Positions 18,195 through 26,891 of a DNA stretch of 61,655 bases are shown one piece after another. Origin of the DNA: Thermodesulfobacteriota bacterium (GTDB taxonomy: Bacteria; Desulfobacterota; Anaeroferrophillalia; Anaeroferrophillales; Tharpellaceae); NCBI GenBank assembly GCA_024763535.1, contig JANTFH010000009.1, positions 1 through 61,655 of the forward strand. Direction: 5' to 3'. Numbering within the stretch: position 1 is the stretch's first letter; every line of letters begins with the position of its first letter. The position numbers and the translations under genes are program-made. The notes beneath the pieces are model-generated. The model made no database searches, was not told where the DNA came from, and saw nothing but the letters and a program-made list of their open reading frames with translations.

Positions 18195-18271
18195 TTTATT
18201 AAAACACTGAATAAACATTTTAATTTTCAATTAACAACTTACAACCTCAATTATCCAAAGGAGAGAAGAAG

Positions 18272-18595
18272 ATGTCTGACAACGTTACTATAGTCACAGA
18301 TGAGATTTTCAACGAGCTCTTGAACAGTTCCGAGGTTCCGATCCTGATTGATTTTTTCGCCACCTGGTGCGGACCCTGCAAGGCGATTGCCCCGATCCTT
18401 GATGAGTTTGCCGGCGAAAACAGCGACAAACTCAAAGTGATAAAGCTAAACGTCGATGAAAATCCGAGAACTCCAGCTAAATATGGAGTCAGAGGAATCC
18501 CGACCCTGATTCTTTTCAACCAGGGTAAAGAGGTCAAAAAGATTGTCGGCATGACTTCAAAAGATGCTCTGGAAAAGATGCTGGCGGATATTTAA
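18272..18595 (+). CDS. trxA: Thioredoxin
   Basis: Small cytoplasmic disulfide reductase, 107 aa, with the active site WCGPC at residues 32-36 and the conserved cis-Pro segment GIPTLILF about residue 75. There is no signal peptide. An AAAGGAGAG Shine-Dalgarno lies about 7 nt before ATG 18272. It stands just before a membrane-anchored TlpA-like thioredoxin, so cytoplasmic and extracytoplasmic thiol proteins adjoin here. It has its own leader of 77 nt after ispB, without a clear promoter. Confidence 0.95.
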   Translation: MSDNVTIVTDEIFNELLNSSEVPILIDFFATWCGPCKAIAPILDEFAGENSDKLKVIKLNVDENPRTPAKYGVRGIPTLILFNQGKEVKKIVGMTSKDALEKMLADI

Positions 18596-18716
18596 ATATT
18601 CCGAACCCGGCTTTGATTCAAGCCCAGGTATCGCCCCCTAAAAAAACATAAGTTACAGAGATATTTTTAAATAACCTTCACACGCCATGCTGAATTATGG
18701 CTGGAGTAATACTGTT

Positions 18717-19244
18717 ATGTTCAAGCTTTCATCACCAAGCCGATTAGCGGCACTCTGCCTGATTATCCTCATGCTGTCCCTGCTCTCCGGTTGCGGTGAC
18801 AGTAAGAAAAAAACCAAGGTTAAAAAGAGCGTTCCCGCATTTTCCCTGACCTCACTCGACGGCAAGGAGATAACCCGTGACACGCTTAAAGATAAGGTCG
18901 TTATCCTCGATTTCTGGGCCACCTGGTGTGCTCCCTGCCGGGCCGCCATCCCCCACATGGTAACCCTTTATGAAACCTACAAGGATCAAGGCCTGGAAGT
19001 AATCGGTGTCAGCATGGATCAGAACAACTCCGAGGTGGTTGATTTCATAAAACGCAACCGGGTACCCTATCCGATCGCGATGGGTACCAACAACTCAATC
19101 GTCAAGGACTTAGGCAATATAAGTTCCCTGCCGACAATAATTCTACTCAGCAAAAAATCATCGATAGAGTTCAAAGTTGTCGGTTTTAATGCGGAAATCG
19201 GGACAAAACTGGAAAATAAGATAAAAGAGTTACTGGCTCAATAA
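18717..19244 (+). CDS. TlpA/ResA-like thioredoxin-fold lipoprotein
   Basis: Extracytoplasmic thiol-disulfide oxidoreductase, usually a reductant in cytochrome c maturation or similar tasks. From ATG 18717 (175 aa) residues 1-25 form a lipoprotein signal ending in LLSGC, with the lipidated Cys at 26. A Lys-rich linker follows, then the TlpA-type domain with WCAPC (Cys71-Cys74) and the cis-Pro segment SLPTIILL. ATG 18687 is in frame but has no Shine-Dalgarno and would put polar residues before the signal, so it is not used. It follows trxA by about 120 nt. Confidence 0.9.
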   Translation: MFKLSSPSRLAALCLIILMLSLLSGCGDSKKKTKVKKSVPAFSLTSLDGKEITRDTLKDKVVILDFWATWCAPCRAAIPHMVTLYETYKDQGLEVIGVSMDQNNSEVVDFIKRNRVPYPIAMGTNNSIVKDLGNISSLPTIILLSKKSSIEFKVVGFNAEIGTKLENKIKELLAQ

Positions 19245-19329
19245 ATCTGTGACGGGTACCCCTACGCAACCTGGTCTGAGTTTCCAATAACCGGGTTCAA
19301 AGGTTCCGTCTACATAACAGGAACGAATA

Positions 19330-21393
19330 ATGACTCAAGATCTTCTTATTGAAATCGGCACGGAAGAGATCCCGGCCGGGTTTTTAAGTAAAGCTGTAGT
19401 TGACATGAAAACCGAGGCCGCAAGGCTGCTCTCACACTTGCGTCTCGAACATGGTGAAATCGAGATTCTGGCGACTCCGAGGCGTCTGACCCTGAAGGTC
19501 GCGAAATTGGCTGCCGGGCAGGAGGATCGGGTGGTTGAAAATATGGGCCCGGCACGGCGTATTGCCTTTGATGAGAGCGGAGCCCCGAGTAAAGCCGGAA
19601 TCGGATTCGCCCGGGGACAGGGAGTAAAACCGGAGGAACTTGAGATCGTCACTACGGAAAAAGGTGAATATGTCTGCGCCAGGAAAAGGGAGAGCGGCCG
19701 GAAAACAACTCAACTTCTGACTGAGGCACTGCCAACCTTTATCATGTCAATTCCCTTTCGCAAATCGATGCGCTGGCATGATCTGGATGACCGCTTCGCC
19801 CGCCCGATTCACTGGATTGTCGCCCTCCATGGTGAACAGGTAATCAATTTCAAGTGCGCCGGAGTTACCAGCGGCGCCGTTTCACGCGGCCACCGCTTTA
19901 TGGCCCCTGACTCCTTTACAATCAAGAATCCGTCCAACTACATAGAGCTCTGCCGTAAAGCCCGGGTCATTGTCTATCAGAATGAACGTAAGACCATGAT
20001 CATAAACCAGCTTAAGGCAATTGAAAAAGAGCTTGACGGAACCATTATTGATGACCCTGAATTGTTGGAAACGGTTACCAATATTGTTGAATACCCGCAT
20101 GCGGTTGTCGGCGCTTTCGACAAGAGTTTTCTGGAACTTCCCGAGGAGGTCCTGATAACGGTCATGCGTCACCACCAAAAATATTTCTGCCTGCGTGACC
20201 GCGAAGGTTCGCTGATGGCAAACTTTATTACGGTCAACAATACAGTGGCCAGAGATCCTGAGGTCGTAGTCAAGGGTAATCAAAGGGTACTTCTGGCCCG
20301 GCTCAACGATGCCCGTTTCTTCTACCGGGAAGATCTCAAGATCCCCCTGGATGAATTTGTCGACCGACTCAAAAAAGTTGTCTTTCAAGCCAAACTCGGC
20401 ACCTCTTTTGAGAAGGTTGAGCGCTTTAAGAGCCTGGCTGAATTTATCGGCAAAAAACTCCGCCCGGAACAACTGGCAGAGATCAGCCGAACCGCCTGGC
20501 TCTGCAAGGCCGACCTCGAAAGTAATATGGTCTGTGAATTTTCCGACCTCCAGGGTGTCATGGGCCGGGAATACGCCCGCGCGGCCGGGGAAAATGACAC
20601 CGTGGCCGTCGGCATCTACGAACACTATATGCCGACCGGAGCCGGCGGCACCCTGCCGAGCAACGACTGCGGCGCCATTGTCGGTATCGCCGACAAGATC
20701 GATACGATTACCGGCTGTTTCGGCATCGGCCTGCAACCGACCGGCAGTGCCGACCCCTATGCCCTGCGCCGGCAGGCCTTAGGGATTATCAATATATGCC
20801 TCGACCGCGGTTATCAGCTTTCACTTAATGAAGTTGTCGGCCACTCGGTCAAGCTGCTGCAGCCCAAGATTGAAAGAGCTCAAGAGACGGTTATCAGCGA
20901 GGTTCTTGAGTTTATCAAAGGCCGCCTGTTTCACAGCCTGACCGCGACGAAGATTCCGGCCGGAGTTATTGAAGCGGTCCTGGCCACCGGATTCGATGAT
21001 ATTGTCTCCACTGTAAAGCGGATCAACGCCTTAAACCGGTTTCTTCAACGCGACGATTTCTCCGATCTTCTCACAGCGTTCAAACGGATTGTCAATATCA
21101 CCCGCAAGGAACGGGAAAAATACACCCTCTTCCCGGAGCAACTGACAACTGCTGCGGAAACCGATCTCTATAACAGCTGGCAGCAGATTGCCGGCAAGAT
21201 AGATGAGAATCTCGACCAGGATGACTACGATAAGGCTTTAAGTACGGTCGCTGAGTTAAAAGCCAGTGTCGATACCTTTTTCACCGAGGTTATGGTTATG
21301 GTAGATGATCAAAACATACGTAAAAACCGGCTGGCCCTGCTTCAGGGGATTGCCGACGATTTCAAAAAAATAGCTGATTTTGCTAAATTGTAA
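19330..21393 (+). CDS. glyS: Glycyl-tRNA synthetase beta subunit
   Basis: Large subunit of the bacterial alpha2-beta2 glycyl-tRNA synthetase; binds and positions tRNA-Gly for the alpha subunit. The 687-aa protein begins with the family signature LLIEIGTEEIPAGF, contains RPIHWIVAL and RHHQKYF segments, and ends with an anticodon-binding-like helical domain (ALNRFL, NITRKE). Length is normal. A GGA Shine-Dalgarno precedes ATG 19330. The alpha subunit gene glyQ, usually directly upstream, is absent here: the preceding gene is a TlpA-like lipoprotein. ppdK follows 50 nt later. Confidence 0.96.
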   Translation: MTQDLLIEIGTEEIPAGFLSKAVVDMKTEAARLLSHLRLEHGEIEILATPRRLTLKVAKLAAGQEDRVVENMGPARRIAFDESGAPSKAGIGFARGQGVKPEELEIVTTEKGEYVCARKRESGRKTTQLLTEALPTFIMSIPFRKSMRWHDLDDRFARPIHWIVALHGEQVINFKCAGVTSGAVSRGHRFMAPDSFTIKNPSNYIELCRKARVIVYQNERKTMIINQLKAIEKELDGTIIDDPELLETVTNIVEYPHAVVGAFDKSFLELPEEVLITVMRHHQKYFCLRDREGSLMANFITVNNTVARDPEVVVKGNQRVLLARLNDARFFYREDLKIPLDEFVDRLKKVVFQAKLGTSFEKVERFKSLAEFIGKKLRPEQLAEISRTAWLCKADLESNMVCEFSDLQGVMGREYARAAGENDTVAVGIYEHYMPTGAGGTLPSNDCGAIVGIADKIDTITGCFGIGLQPTGSADPYALRRQALGIINICLDRGYQLSLNEVVGHSVKLLQPKIERAQETVISEVLEFIKGRLFHSLTATKIPAGVIEAVLATGFDDIVSTVKRINALNRFLQRDDFSDLLTAFKRIVNITRKEREKYTLFPEQLTTAAETDLYNSWQQIAGKIDENLDQDDYDKALSTVAELKASVDTFFTEVMVMVDDQNIRKNRLALLQGIADDFKKIADFAKL

Positions 21394-21443
21394 TCCTGAT
21401 TGTATATACTTAAACCTATAACTTTCTATGGAGACTTGAAGCA

Positions 21444-24101
21444 ATGAGCGGTAAATTTGTCTACAGTTTTGGTGGTGACTATACCGAAGGCGACGCGAGC
21501 ATGAGAAACCTGCTCGGCGGCAAAGGCGCAAATCTGGCGGAGATGATCAAAATCGGAGTTCCGGTGCCTCCCGGCTTCACGATCACCACCGAAACCTGCG
21601 TGGCTTTTTATGAAAATAAGCGTAACTATCCTGAAGCCCTTCAGGATCAGGTACGGAAAGCCATGCGCAAGACCGAAACCACCATCGGCAAGGGTTTCGG
21701 CAGCAGCAGTAAGCCTCTGCTTTTTTCAGTCCGCTCCGGAGCCCGGGTTTCAATGCCGGGGATGATGGATACGGTGCTCAATTTAGGTTTGAACGACGAG
21801 ACCGTCAAGGGCCTTATCGCCGGCTCCGGCAACGCCCGTTTCGCCTACGACAGTTACCGGCGTTTTATTCAGATGTACGGCAATGTGGTAATGGGGATCG
21901 AGGGAGAAAAGCTTGAAGTCCTGCTGGAGGAAGCCAAAACCAGAAAGGGTGTGGCTCTGGATACGGAACTGGATGAGAATGATCTCAAACAACTGGTTGC
22001 CGACCTGAAAAAGAGGGTTCTGGAGATTACCGGCAAGAAGTTTCCGGAAGATCCCTACGACCAACTCTGGGGAGCGATAACAGCCGTTTTTGACTCCTGG
22101 AATACTAAGCGGGCCGAAACCTACCGGAAACTCAACAACATTCCCGACCACTGGGGTACCGCCGTCAATGTTCAAGCGATGGTTTTCGGTAACATGGGAG
22201 ATGAGTGTGCCACCGGGGTCGCCTTTACCCGTGACCCCTCTACCGGGGACTATCTTTTCTACGGTGAATTTCTCATCAATGCCCAGGGTGAAGATGTCGT
22301 CGCCGGCATCCGGACACCGCAGCCGATCAATGAAGCCGGCCGGAAAGACTCCAAGCTTCCCTCCCTGGAAACGGTCATGCCTGATCTCTACCGGCAACTG
22401 GTCGAAGTCTATCAGAAACTGGAAAATCATTACCGCGACATGCAGGACTTAGAGTTTACGATTGAAAACCACAAACTCTGGCTTTTACAGACCCGCACCG
22501 GCAAACGAACGGTAAAGGCGGCAATCAAAATTGCCGTGGATATGGTCACCGAAGGATTGATTGACAAGCCTGAAGCCATTTTAAGGGTTGAAGCGGAGAA
22601 GCTTGACAATCTGCTCCACCCGACTCTGGATCCGAATGCGAAAAAAGAGCTGATTGCCAGAGGCCTGCCGGCCTCACCCGGAGCCGCCGGCGGAGAGATT
22701 GTCTTTAATGCCGACGAAGCCGAAACCTTGAGTGCCGCCGGCCGTAAGGTAATTCTGGTCCGGGCGGAAACCTCACCCGAAGATATCAACGGCATGAATG
22801 CGGCCCGGGGAATTCTTACCTCGCGTGGAGGCATGACTTCCCACGCTGCCGTAGTCGCCCGGGGCATGGGGAAATGCTGTGTTGCCGGTTGCGCCGAAGT
22901 CGTCGTCGATTACGCTCAGAACTGCTTCAAAGTAGGAGATAAAGTATTTAATAAAGGAGATATAATCACCCTGGATGGTTCCACCGGAGAGGTTTTTGCC
23001 GGTGAAATTGGAACCATCATTCCGCAGCTTGATGGCGATTTCGCCACCTTTATGAGCTGGGCCGACGAATGCCGCCGGCTTAAAGTACGCACCAATGCCG
23101 ACACCCCGCACGATGCTGCGGTTGCCCGCGATTTCGGAGCTGAAGGCATCGGGCTCTGCCGGACCGAACATATGTTCTTTGCGGAAGAGCGCATCAAAGC
23201 CGTCCGTGAAATGATTCTGGCGGACACACTCGCGGGCCGGGAACTGGCTCTGGCGAAACTTCTGCCTGAACAGAAGAGCGATTTCTGCGGCATCTTCAAA
23301 GCCATGGATGGATTGCCCGTAACCGTACGTCTGCTCGACCCGCCCCTGCACGAATTTCTCCCCCAGAGTGAAAGTGATATTAAGGAACTTGCGGAAATAA
23401 TGGGGGTTTCACTGGCGGCTTTGAAAGAGAGAACCGAGGCTCTGCATGAATTTAATCCCATGCTTGGCCATCGCGGCTGCCGTCTCGGGATCACCTACCC
23501 GGAGATCTATGACATGCAGGTTCGCGCCATAATCGAAGCTGCCTGTGAAGTCACCAAAGCGGGAGTCAAAGTCTCCCCTGAAATCATGATTCCACTGGTT
23601 GCCGACGTCAAGGAGTTAAGCTTCTTAAAAGAGAGAAGCCGGGCTATCTGCGACCGGATTATCACTGCGGCCGGCATCTCTTTAGAGTATATGATCGGCA
23701 CCATGATTGAGTTGCCGCGGGCCGCGCTGACCGCCGATGTTATAGCTCAGGAAGCTGAATTTTTCTCTTTCGGAACCAATGATCTAACCCAGACAACCTA
23801 CGGTTTAAGCCGTGATGATGCCGGTAAATTCCTGCCCGAATATATCGACAAAAAGATCTTCACCAACGACCCCTTTGTCAGTATCGATATTGACGGTGTC
23901 GGAACTCTGGTAGAGATTGGGGTTACCAGAGGACGCACCACCCGACCCAACCTCAAGGTCGGAATCTGCGGCGAACACGGCGGCGAACCGAAATCGGTTG
24001 CTTTCTGCCATCGAACCGCCTTAGACTATGTCAGCTGTTCACCTTTCAGGGTGCCGATCGCCCGGCTGGCCGCAGCCCAGGCTGCTTTAAGCGAAGCATA
24101 A
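21444..24101 (+). CDS. ppdK: Pyruvate, phosphate dikinase
   Basis: Reversible interconversion of pyruvate, ATP and phosphate with PEP, AMP and diphosphate in the cytoplasm; serves gluconeogenesis in anaerobes. The 885-aa protein has the N-terminal ATP-grasp part (GGKGANLAEM, FSVRSGARVSMPGMMDT), the swivelling His domain with His467 in TSRGGMTSHAAVVARG, and the C-terminal TIM barrel with Cys842 in GICGEHGGEP. All are intact. The His domain context with an adjacent Thr is typical of PPDK rather than PEP synthase. No regulatory PPDK kinase gene (DUF299) is near. A long inverted repeat follows the stop. Confidence 0.97.
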   Translation: MSGKFVYSFGGDYTEGDASMRNLLGGKGANLAEMIKIGVPVPPGFTITTETCVAFYENKRNYPEALQDQVRKAMRKTETTIGKGFGSSSKPLLFSVRSGARVSMPGMMDTVLNLGLNDETVKGLIAGSGNARFAYDSYRRFIQMYGNVVMGIEGEKLEVLLEEAKTRKGVALDTELDENDLKQLVADLKKRVLEITGKKFPEDPYDQLWGAITAVFDSWNTKRAETYRKLNNIPDHWGTAVNVQAMVFGNMGDECATGVAFTRDPSTGDYLFYGEFLINAQGEDVVAGIRTPQPINEAGRKDSKLPSLETVMPDLYRQLVEVYQKLENHYRDMQDLEFTIENHKLWLLQTRTGKRTVKAAIKIAVDMVTEGLIDKPEAILRVEAEKLDNLLHPTLDPNAKKELIARGLPASPGAAGGEIVFNADEAETLSAAGRKVILVRAETSPEDINGMNAARGILTSRGGMTSHAAVVARGMGKCCVAGCAEVVVDYAQNCFKVGDKVFNKGDIITLDGSTGEVFAGEIGTIIPQLDGDFATFMSWADECRRLKVRTNADTPHDAAVARDFGAEGIGLCRTEHMFFAEERIKAVREMILADTLAGRELALAKLLPEQKSDFCGIFKAMDGLPVTVRLLDPPLHEFLPQSESDIKELAEIMGVSLAALKERTEALHEFNPMLGHRGCRLGITYPEIYDMQVRAIIEAACEVTKAGVKVSPEIMIPLVADVKELSFLKERSRAICDRIITAAGISLEYMIGTMIELPRAALTADVIAQEAEFFSFGTNDLTQTTYGLSRDDAGKFLPEYIDKKIFTNDPFVSIDIDGVGTLVEIGVTRGRTTRPNLKVGICGEHGGEPKSVAFCHRTALDYVSCSPFRVPIARLAAAQAALSEA

Positions 24102-24118
24102 AGAAAATTCATACCTCC

Positions 24119-24162
24119 GGCGGCATCAGAAAAATGAAACAACCTCTTTTTTTGATGCCGCC
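24119..24162. terminator. Long stem-loop after ppdK
   Basis: GGCGGCATCA (24119-24128) pairs perfectly with TGATGCCGCC (24153-24162), and the stem can be extended inward by A/T pairs (GAAAAA against TTTTTT). No T-run follows on the plus strand, so this is either an atypical terminator or an mRNA 3'-end stabiliser. Confidence 0.5.
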
Positions 24163-24247
24163 TGTTAAAACATTCAACCCCCGCTCCGGAAACCGCTTAA
24201 CCACACCTGAAACATGCAACTGAAATGTATGACGTGGAAACAACTCT

Positions 24248-24901
24248 TTGACTAAAATTCATGATTGTAATTTAATAACGGTTTATGAATCTCTATACGC
24301 AGCTTTTGGCCCCCAGTTCTGGTGGCCGGCGGCGGGAGCGGAGGAGATGATCATCGGCGCCCTGTTAACCCAGAATACAAACTGGAGAAATGTTGAAAAA
24401 GCGCTCGCCAACCTGCGCCGCGAGGGACGTTTGTCTTTTTCCGGAATCCGTAAGAGCCCGCTGCCGCAGCTGGAAGAGATGATTAAGCCTTCGGGCTATT
24501 TCCGCCAGAAAAGCCAACGTCTCAAAACTTTGTCTGAAAACCTGCTCGCAGGCGGTGGAATTGATGCCTTGAAAAAGCTCTCTACGACACAACTTAGAGA
24601 ATGGTTTATCAATCAGTCCGGTATTGGCCCGGAAACTGCAGACAGCATTCTCCTCTATGCTTTCAAGCGACCGATATTTGTTATCGATACGTATACCCTA
24701 AGAGTCTGCAAACGCCATAAATGGCTTGAGGAGAAGGCCTCCTACAATCAGGCACAAACGCTCTTCACCCGAAAACTGCCGCCCGAGGTTGACATTTTCA
24801 ATGAGTTTCATGCCCTGCTTGTCAGGATCGGCAAGAACTTCTGCCGGGCAAAGAAGCCACTCTGTCAGAAGTGTCCACTTAAACAATTTCTTAATCATTA
24901 A
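24248..24901 (+). CDS. HhH-GPD DNA glycosylase, endonuclease III-related (MpgII/MagIII-like)
   Basis: Base-excision repair glycosylase of the endonuclease III fold, 217 aa. The helix-hairpin-helix reads SGIGPETADSILLYAF; the catalytic Asp is Asp147 in VIDTYT, but the position of the Nth lyase Lys is Glu129, so the protein should be a monofunctional glycosylase acting on alkylated purines rather than an AP lyase. The C-terminal cluster has Cys199, Cys206 and Cys209 in the usual spacing, while the expected fourth ligand is Leu215. The start is TTG 24248; no ATG fits upstream. The DUF484 gene begins 9 nt past its stop. Confidence 0.88.
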   Translation: MTKIHDCNLITVYESLYAAFGPQFWWPAAGAEEMIIGALLTQNTNWRNVEKALANLRREGRLSFSGIRKSPLPQLEEMIKPSGYFRQKSQRLKTLSENLLAGGGIDALKKLSTTQLREWFINQSGIGPETADSILLYAFKRPIFVIDTYTLRVCKRHKWLEEKASYNQAQTLFTRKLPPEVDIFNEFHALLVRIGKNFCRAKKPLCQKCPLKQFLNH

Positions 24902-24910
24902 GGAAAAACC

Positions 24911-25600
24911 ATGAACCCTGATCAAAGCCACCCTAAAAATACCGTCATTGATGCCAAGCAGGCCATTTTTGATAAGATTTTCAAGGAGAACCAGGAGCTC
25001 AGAGATCTCAACCAGGAACTTAACCTGATGTTGGAGATATTTGAAAAGAGAGCCCGGGAACGGGAAGAGCAACTCAACCGTTTTGAGAGTCTTGAAGACC
25101 GGCTCTTAAACACTAAGGATCTGGGCGGTTTAACGGCAACAGTTCAGAAGATACTGGCAGACGATTTCAACATCCCGACCGTCACAATTGCGTTGCTTAA
25201 GATTGCCGACAAAGAGTCCGCAACCAATCTCGATAATATTATGGACACGGTTGTTGCAGCACAAAAGAGCAATCATGACCCGATTCTCTCATTAATCAGC
25301 AACGAAAATTACCAACGTCTCTTCCCGAACCATAAACCCCTTATCACGCAGCAACCGGATCCGGTTTTAAGCAACCTTTTTGCTACCGACGCAGAGATCA
25401 AATCAGCTGCCTTCATTCCTCTGATGAGTCGGACCCGCTGCATCGGCACCCTTAACCTGGCCAGCCCCGATCCGAAAAAATTTGTCCCCGGTACCGCTAC
25501 CGATACAGTGGAGAAACTATGTCGAATTCTGGCCACAGCCGTAGAGAATAATATCCTTAAGGAACGAATCCGACAACTTGAAGAAACAACTCCGAAATAG
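24911..25600 (+). CDS. DUF484/GAF-like protein
   Basis: Soluble 229-aa protein with an N-terminal coiled coil (about residues 25-75, rich in Leu, Glu and Arg) and a GAF-like domain typical of DUF484 (segments SAAFIPL, TRCIGTLNLASPDPKKF, then the helix EKLCRILATAVENN). DUF484 members are often found near xerC or dapF; here the partner is the DNA glycosylase whose stop is 9 nt upstream, with AAGGA serving as Shine-Dalgarno. Its role is unknown; ligand sensing is suggested only by the fold. Confidence 0.82.
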   Translation: MNPDQSHPKNTVIDAKQAIFDKIFKENQELRDLNQELNLMLEIFEKRAREREEQLNRFESLEDRLLNTKDLGGLTATVQKILADDFNIPTVTIALLKIADKESATNLDNIMDTVVAAQKSNHDPILSLISNENYQRLFPNHKPLITQQPDPVLSNLFATDAEIKSAAFIPLMSRTRCIGTLNLASPDPKKFVPGTATDTVEKLCRILATAVENNILKERIRQLEETTPK

Positions 25601-25652
25601 TGGAGAGTCATGAACCAAGCTGAACGGTAAAAAAACTGGTTCTCTTTGAATA

Positions 25653-26891
25653 TCAGGGATTATCCTGATCATAATGGCCTGCCAGTTCAGCCATGATAAA
25701 TTGCTCGAGGCGGGTCAGAGGAAGGGCATTTACTTCAGCCAAACGAACCAGATCATCATGTTCAGGTTTAAGATTCAGCATACGGCCCGATCTGTCGAAG
25801 GCGATTTTACAACGGACTTCACCATAAGCGGTCGTAAATGAACGAATCTCACGCTCTAAGAGGTAGCGTTCACTAACCCGTCGGCGAATGCCCAGGGTGC
25901 TGCTCTCAGTAAAAAGACGACGGACTATTTTTTCTTCAAGAGCTGCTTCCAAAAGCACCAGAAGAGTGTTCCCGAGCCGCCCCTTTTTCATAAAAACCGG
26001 CCAGCTGACAACCTCCAGGGCCCCGTCATTAAAGAGACTCTCCTTTAAAAAAGCCAGCTTTTCCGGTGTCATATCATCGATTACTGTCTCCAGAGTCAGA
26101 AGCGGCTGCAGACTGAATCCAGCAACTTCCAACGGGGTCTCCACCTTTTCAATAGAACCCGTAGTCAGCCGCAGAAGGTTTGGTTTTTCCGCATGTTGAC
26201 GGTGACCGGCCCCATAACCGCAGACCCCTAGCCTGCAGGCACCCTGAGTCAAAGGCGGCAGACTTTCGACCAGGGTTTTAATGATCGCGGCCCCGGTCGG
26301 AGTAACCAGCTCCGCCCTAATCCCGCCGGCAACCGTCGGCAGACCTTCGAGCAGTACCATCACCGCCGGCACCGGCACCGGCAGCACCCCGTGCGCGCAC
26401 TTAACCGTCCCCGACCCCAAAGCTATCGGCTGCAGACTTAAACAGTCCGGTTGCAACCAGTCGATTGCCACCGCCATGCCGACAATATCGGCCAGGGTAT
26501 CGTAATCGCCGACCTCGTGAAAATGGACATCTGTGATCTTTGCCCCGTGTACCTTCGCCTCGGCCGCGGCAAGATTACGAAAAGCCCTGAGTGCCAGATC
26601 CGTAACCGCAGCTGGCAGATCGCAACCGGTTAAAAACTTCTCGACTAAATCCAGGGTTTTCGGAGCCGGGTTATCAGCAGCATCCGGCAAAGCCGGGAAG
26701 GATATTTTACGGGCGGCAATTTGATGACGGGTAACAACCTCTATTTTCATGCTGAAAAAACGATTGAGGCCGACCTTCTCCAGGACACTGTTCAGGTGGT
26801 CTGGAGGCAATCCGAGATCGATAAAGGCACCGATAAACATATCGCCGCTAATACCGCAAAACGGATCGATAAGGAGTATTTTTCGGTTCAA
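25653..26891 (-). CDS. larC: LarC, nickel-insertion protein for the nickel-pincer cofactor
   Basis: CTP-dependent cyclometallase that inserts nickel into the pyridinium dithiocarboxylate mononucleotide cofactor used by LarA-type racemases. The 412-aa product starts with KILLIDPFCGISGDMF and has the His-bearing HFHEVGDYD segment and the C-terminal RRLFTESSTLGIR motif. It is one uninterrupted frame, in contrast to the lactobacillar gene read by ribosomal frameshifting. The start is TTG 26891, with GGAGG 5 nt before it, directly abutting the tilS stop. LarB and LarE are not in the window, so other cofactor genes lie elsewhere. Confidence 0.93.
   Translation of the reverse strand: MNRKILLIDPFCGISGDMFIGAFIDLGLPPDHLNSVLEKVGLNRFFSMKIEVVTRHQIAARKISFPALPDAADNPAPKTLDLVEKFLTGCDLPAAVTDLALRAFRNLAAAEAKVHGAKITDVHFHEVGDYDTLADIVGMAVAIDWLQPDCLSLQPIALGSGTVKCAHGVLPVPVPAVMVLLEGLPTVAGGIRAELVTPTGAAIIKTLVESLPPLTQGACRLGVCGYGAGHRQHAEKPNLLRLTTGSIEKVETPLEVAGFSLQPLLTLETVIDDMTPEKLAFLKESLFNDGALEVVSWPVFMKKGRLGNTLLVLLEAALEEKIVRRLFTESSTLGIRRRVSERYLLEREIRSFTTAYGEVRCKIAFDRSGRMLNLKPEHDDLVRLAEVNALPLTRLEQFIMAELAGHYDQDNP

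Noticed and set aside
19882-20736. 284-codon minus-strand frame inside glyS
   Set aside because: It is opposite a well-supported tRNA synthetase gene and its translation has no recognisable domain.
21783-23494. Minus-strand frames of 190-215 codons inside ppdK
   Set aside because: They are antisense to a full-length, motif-complete dikinase; codon content looks like a reverse complement.
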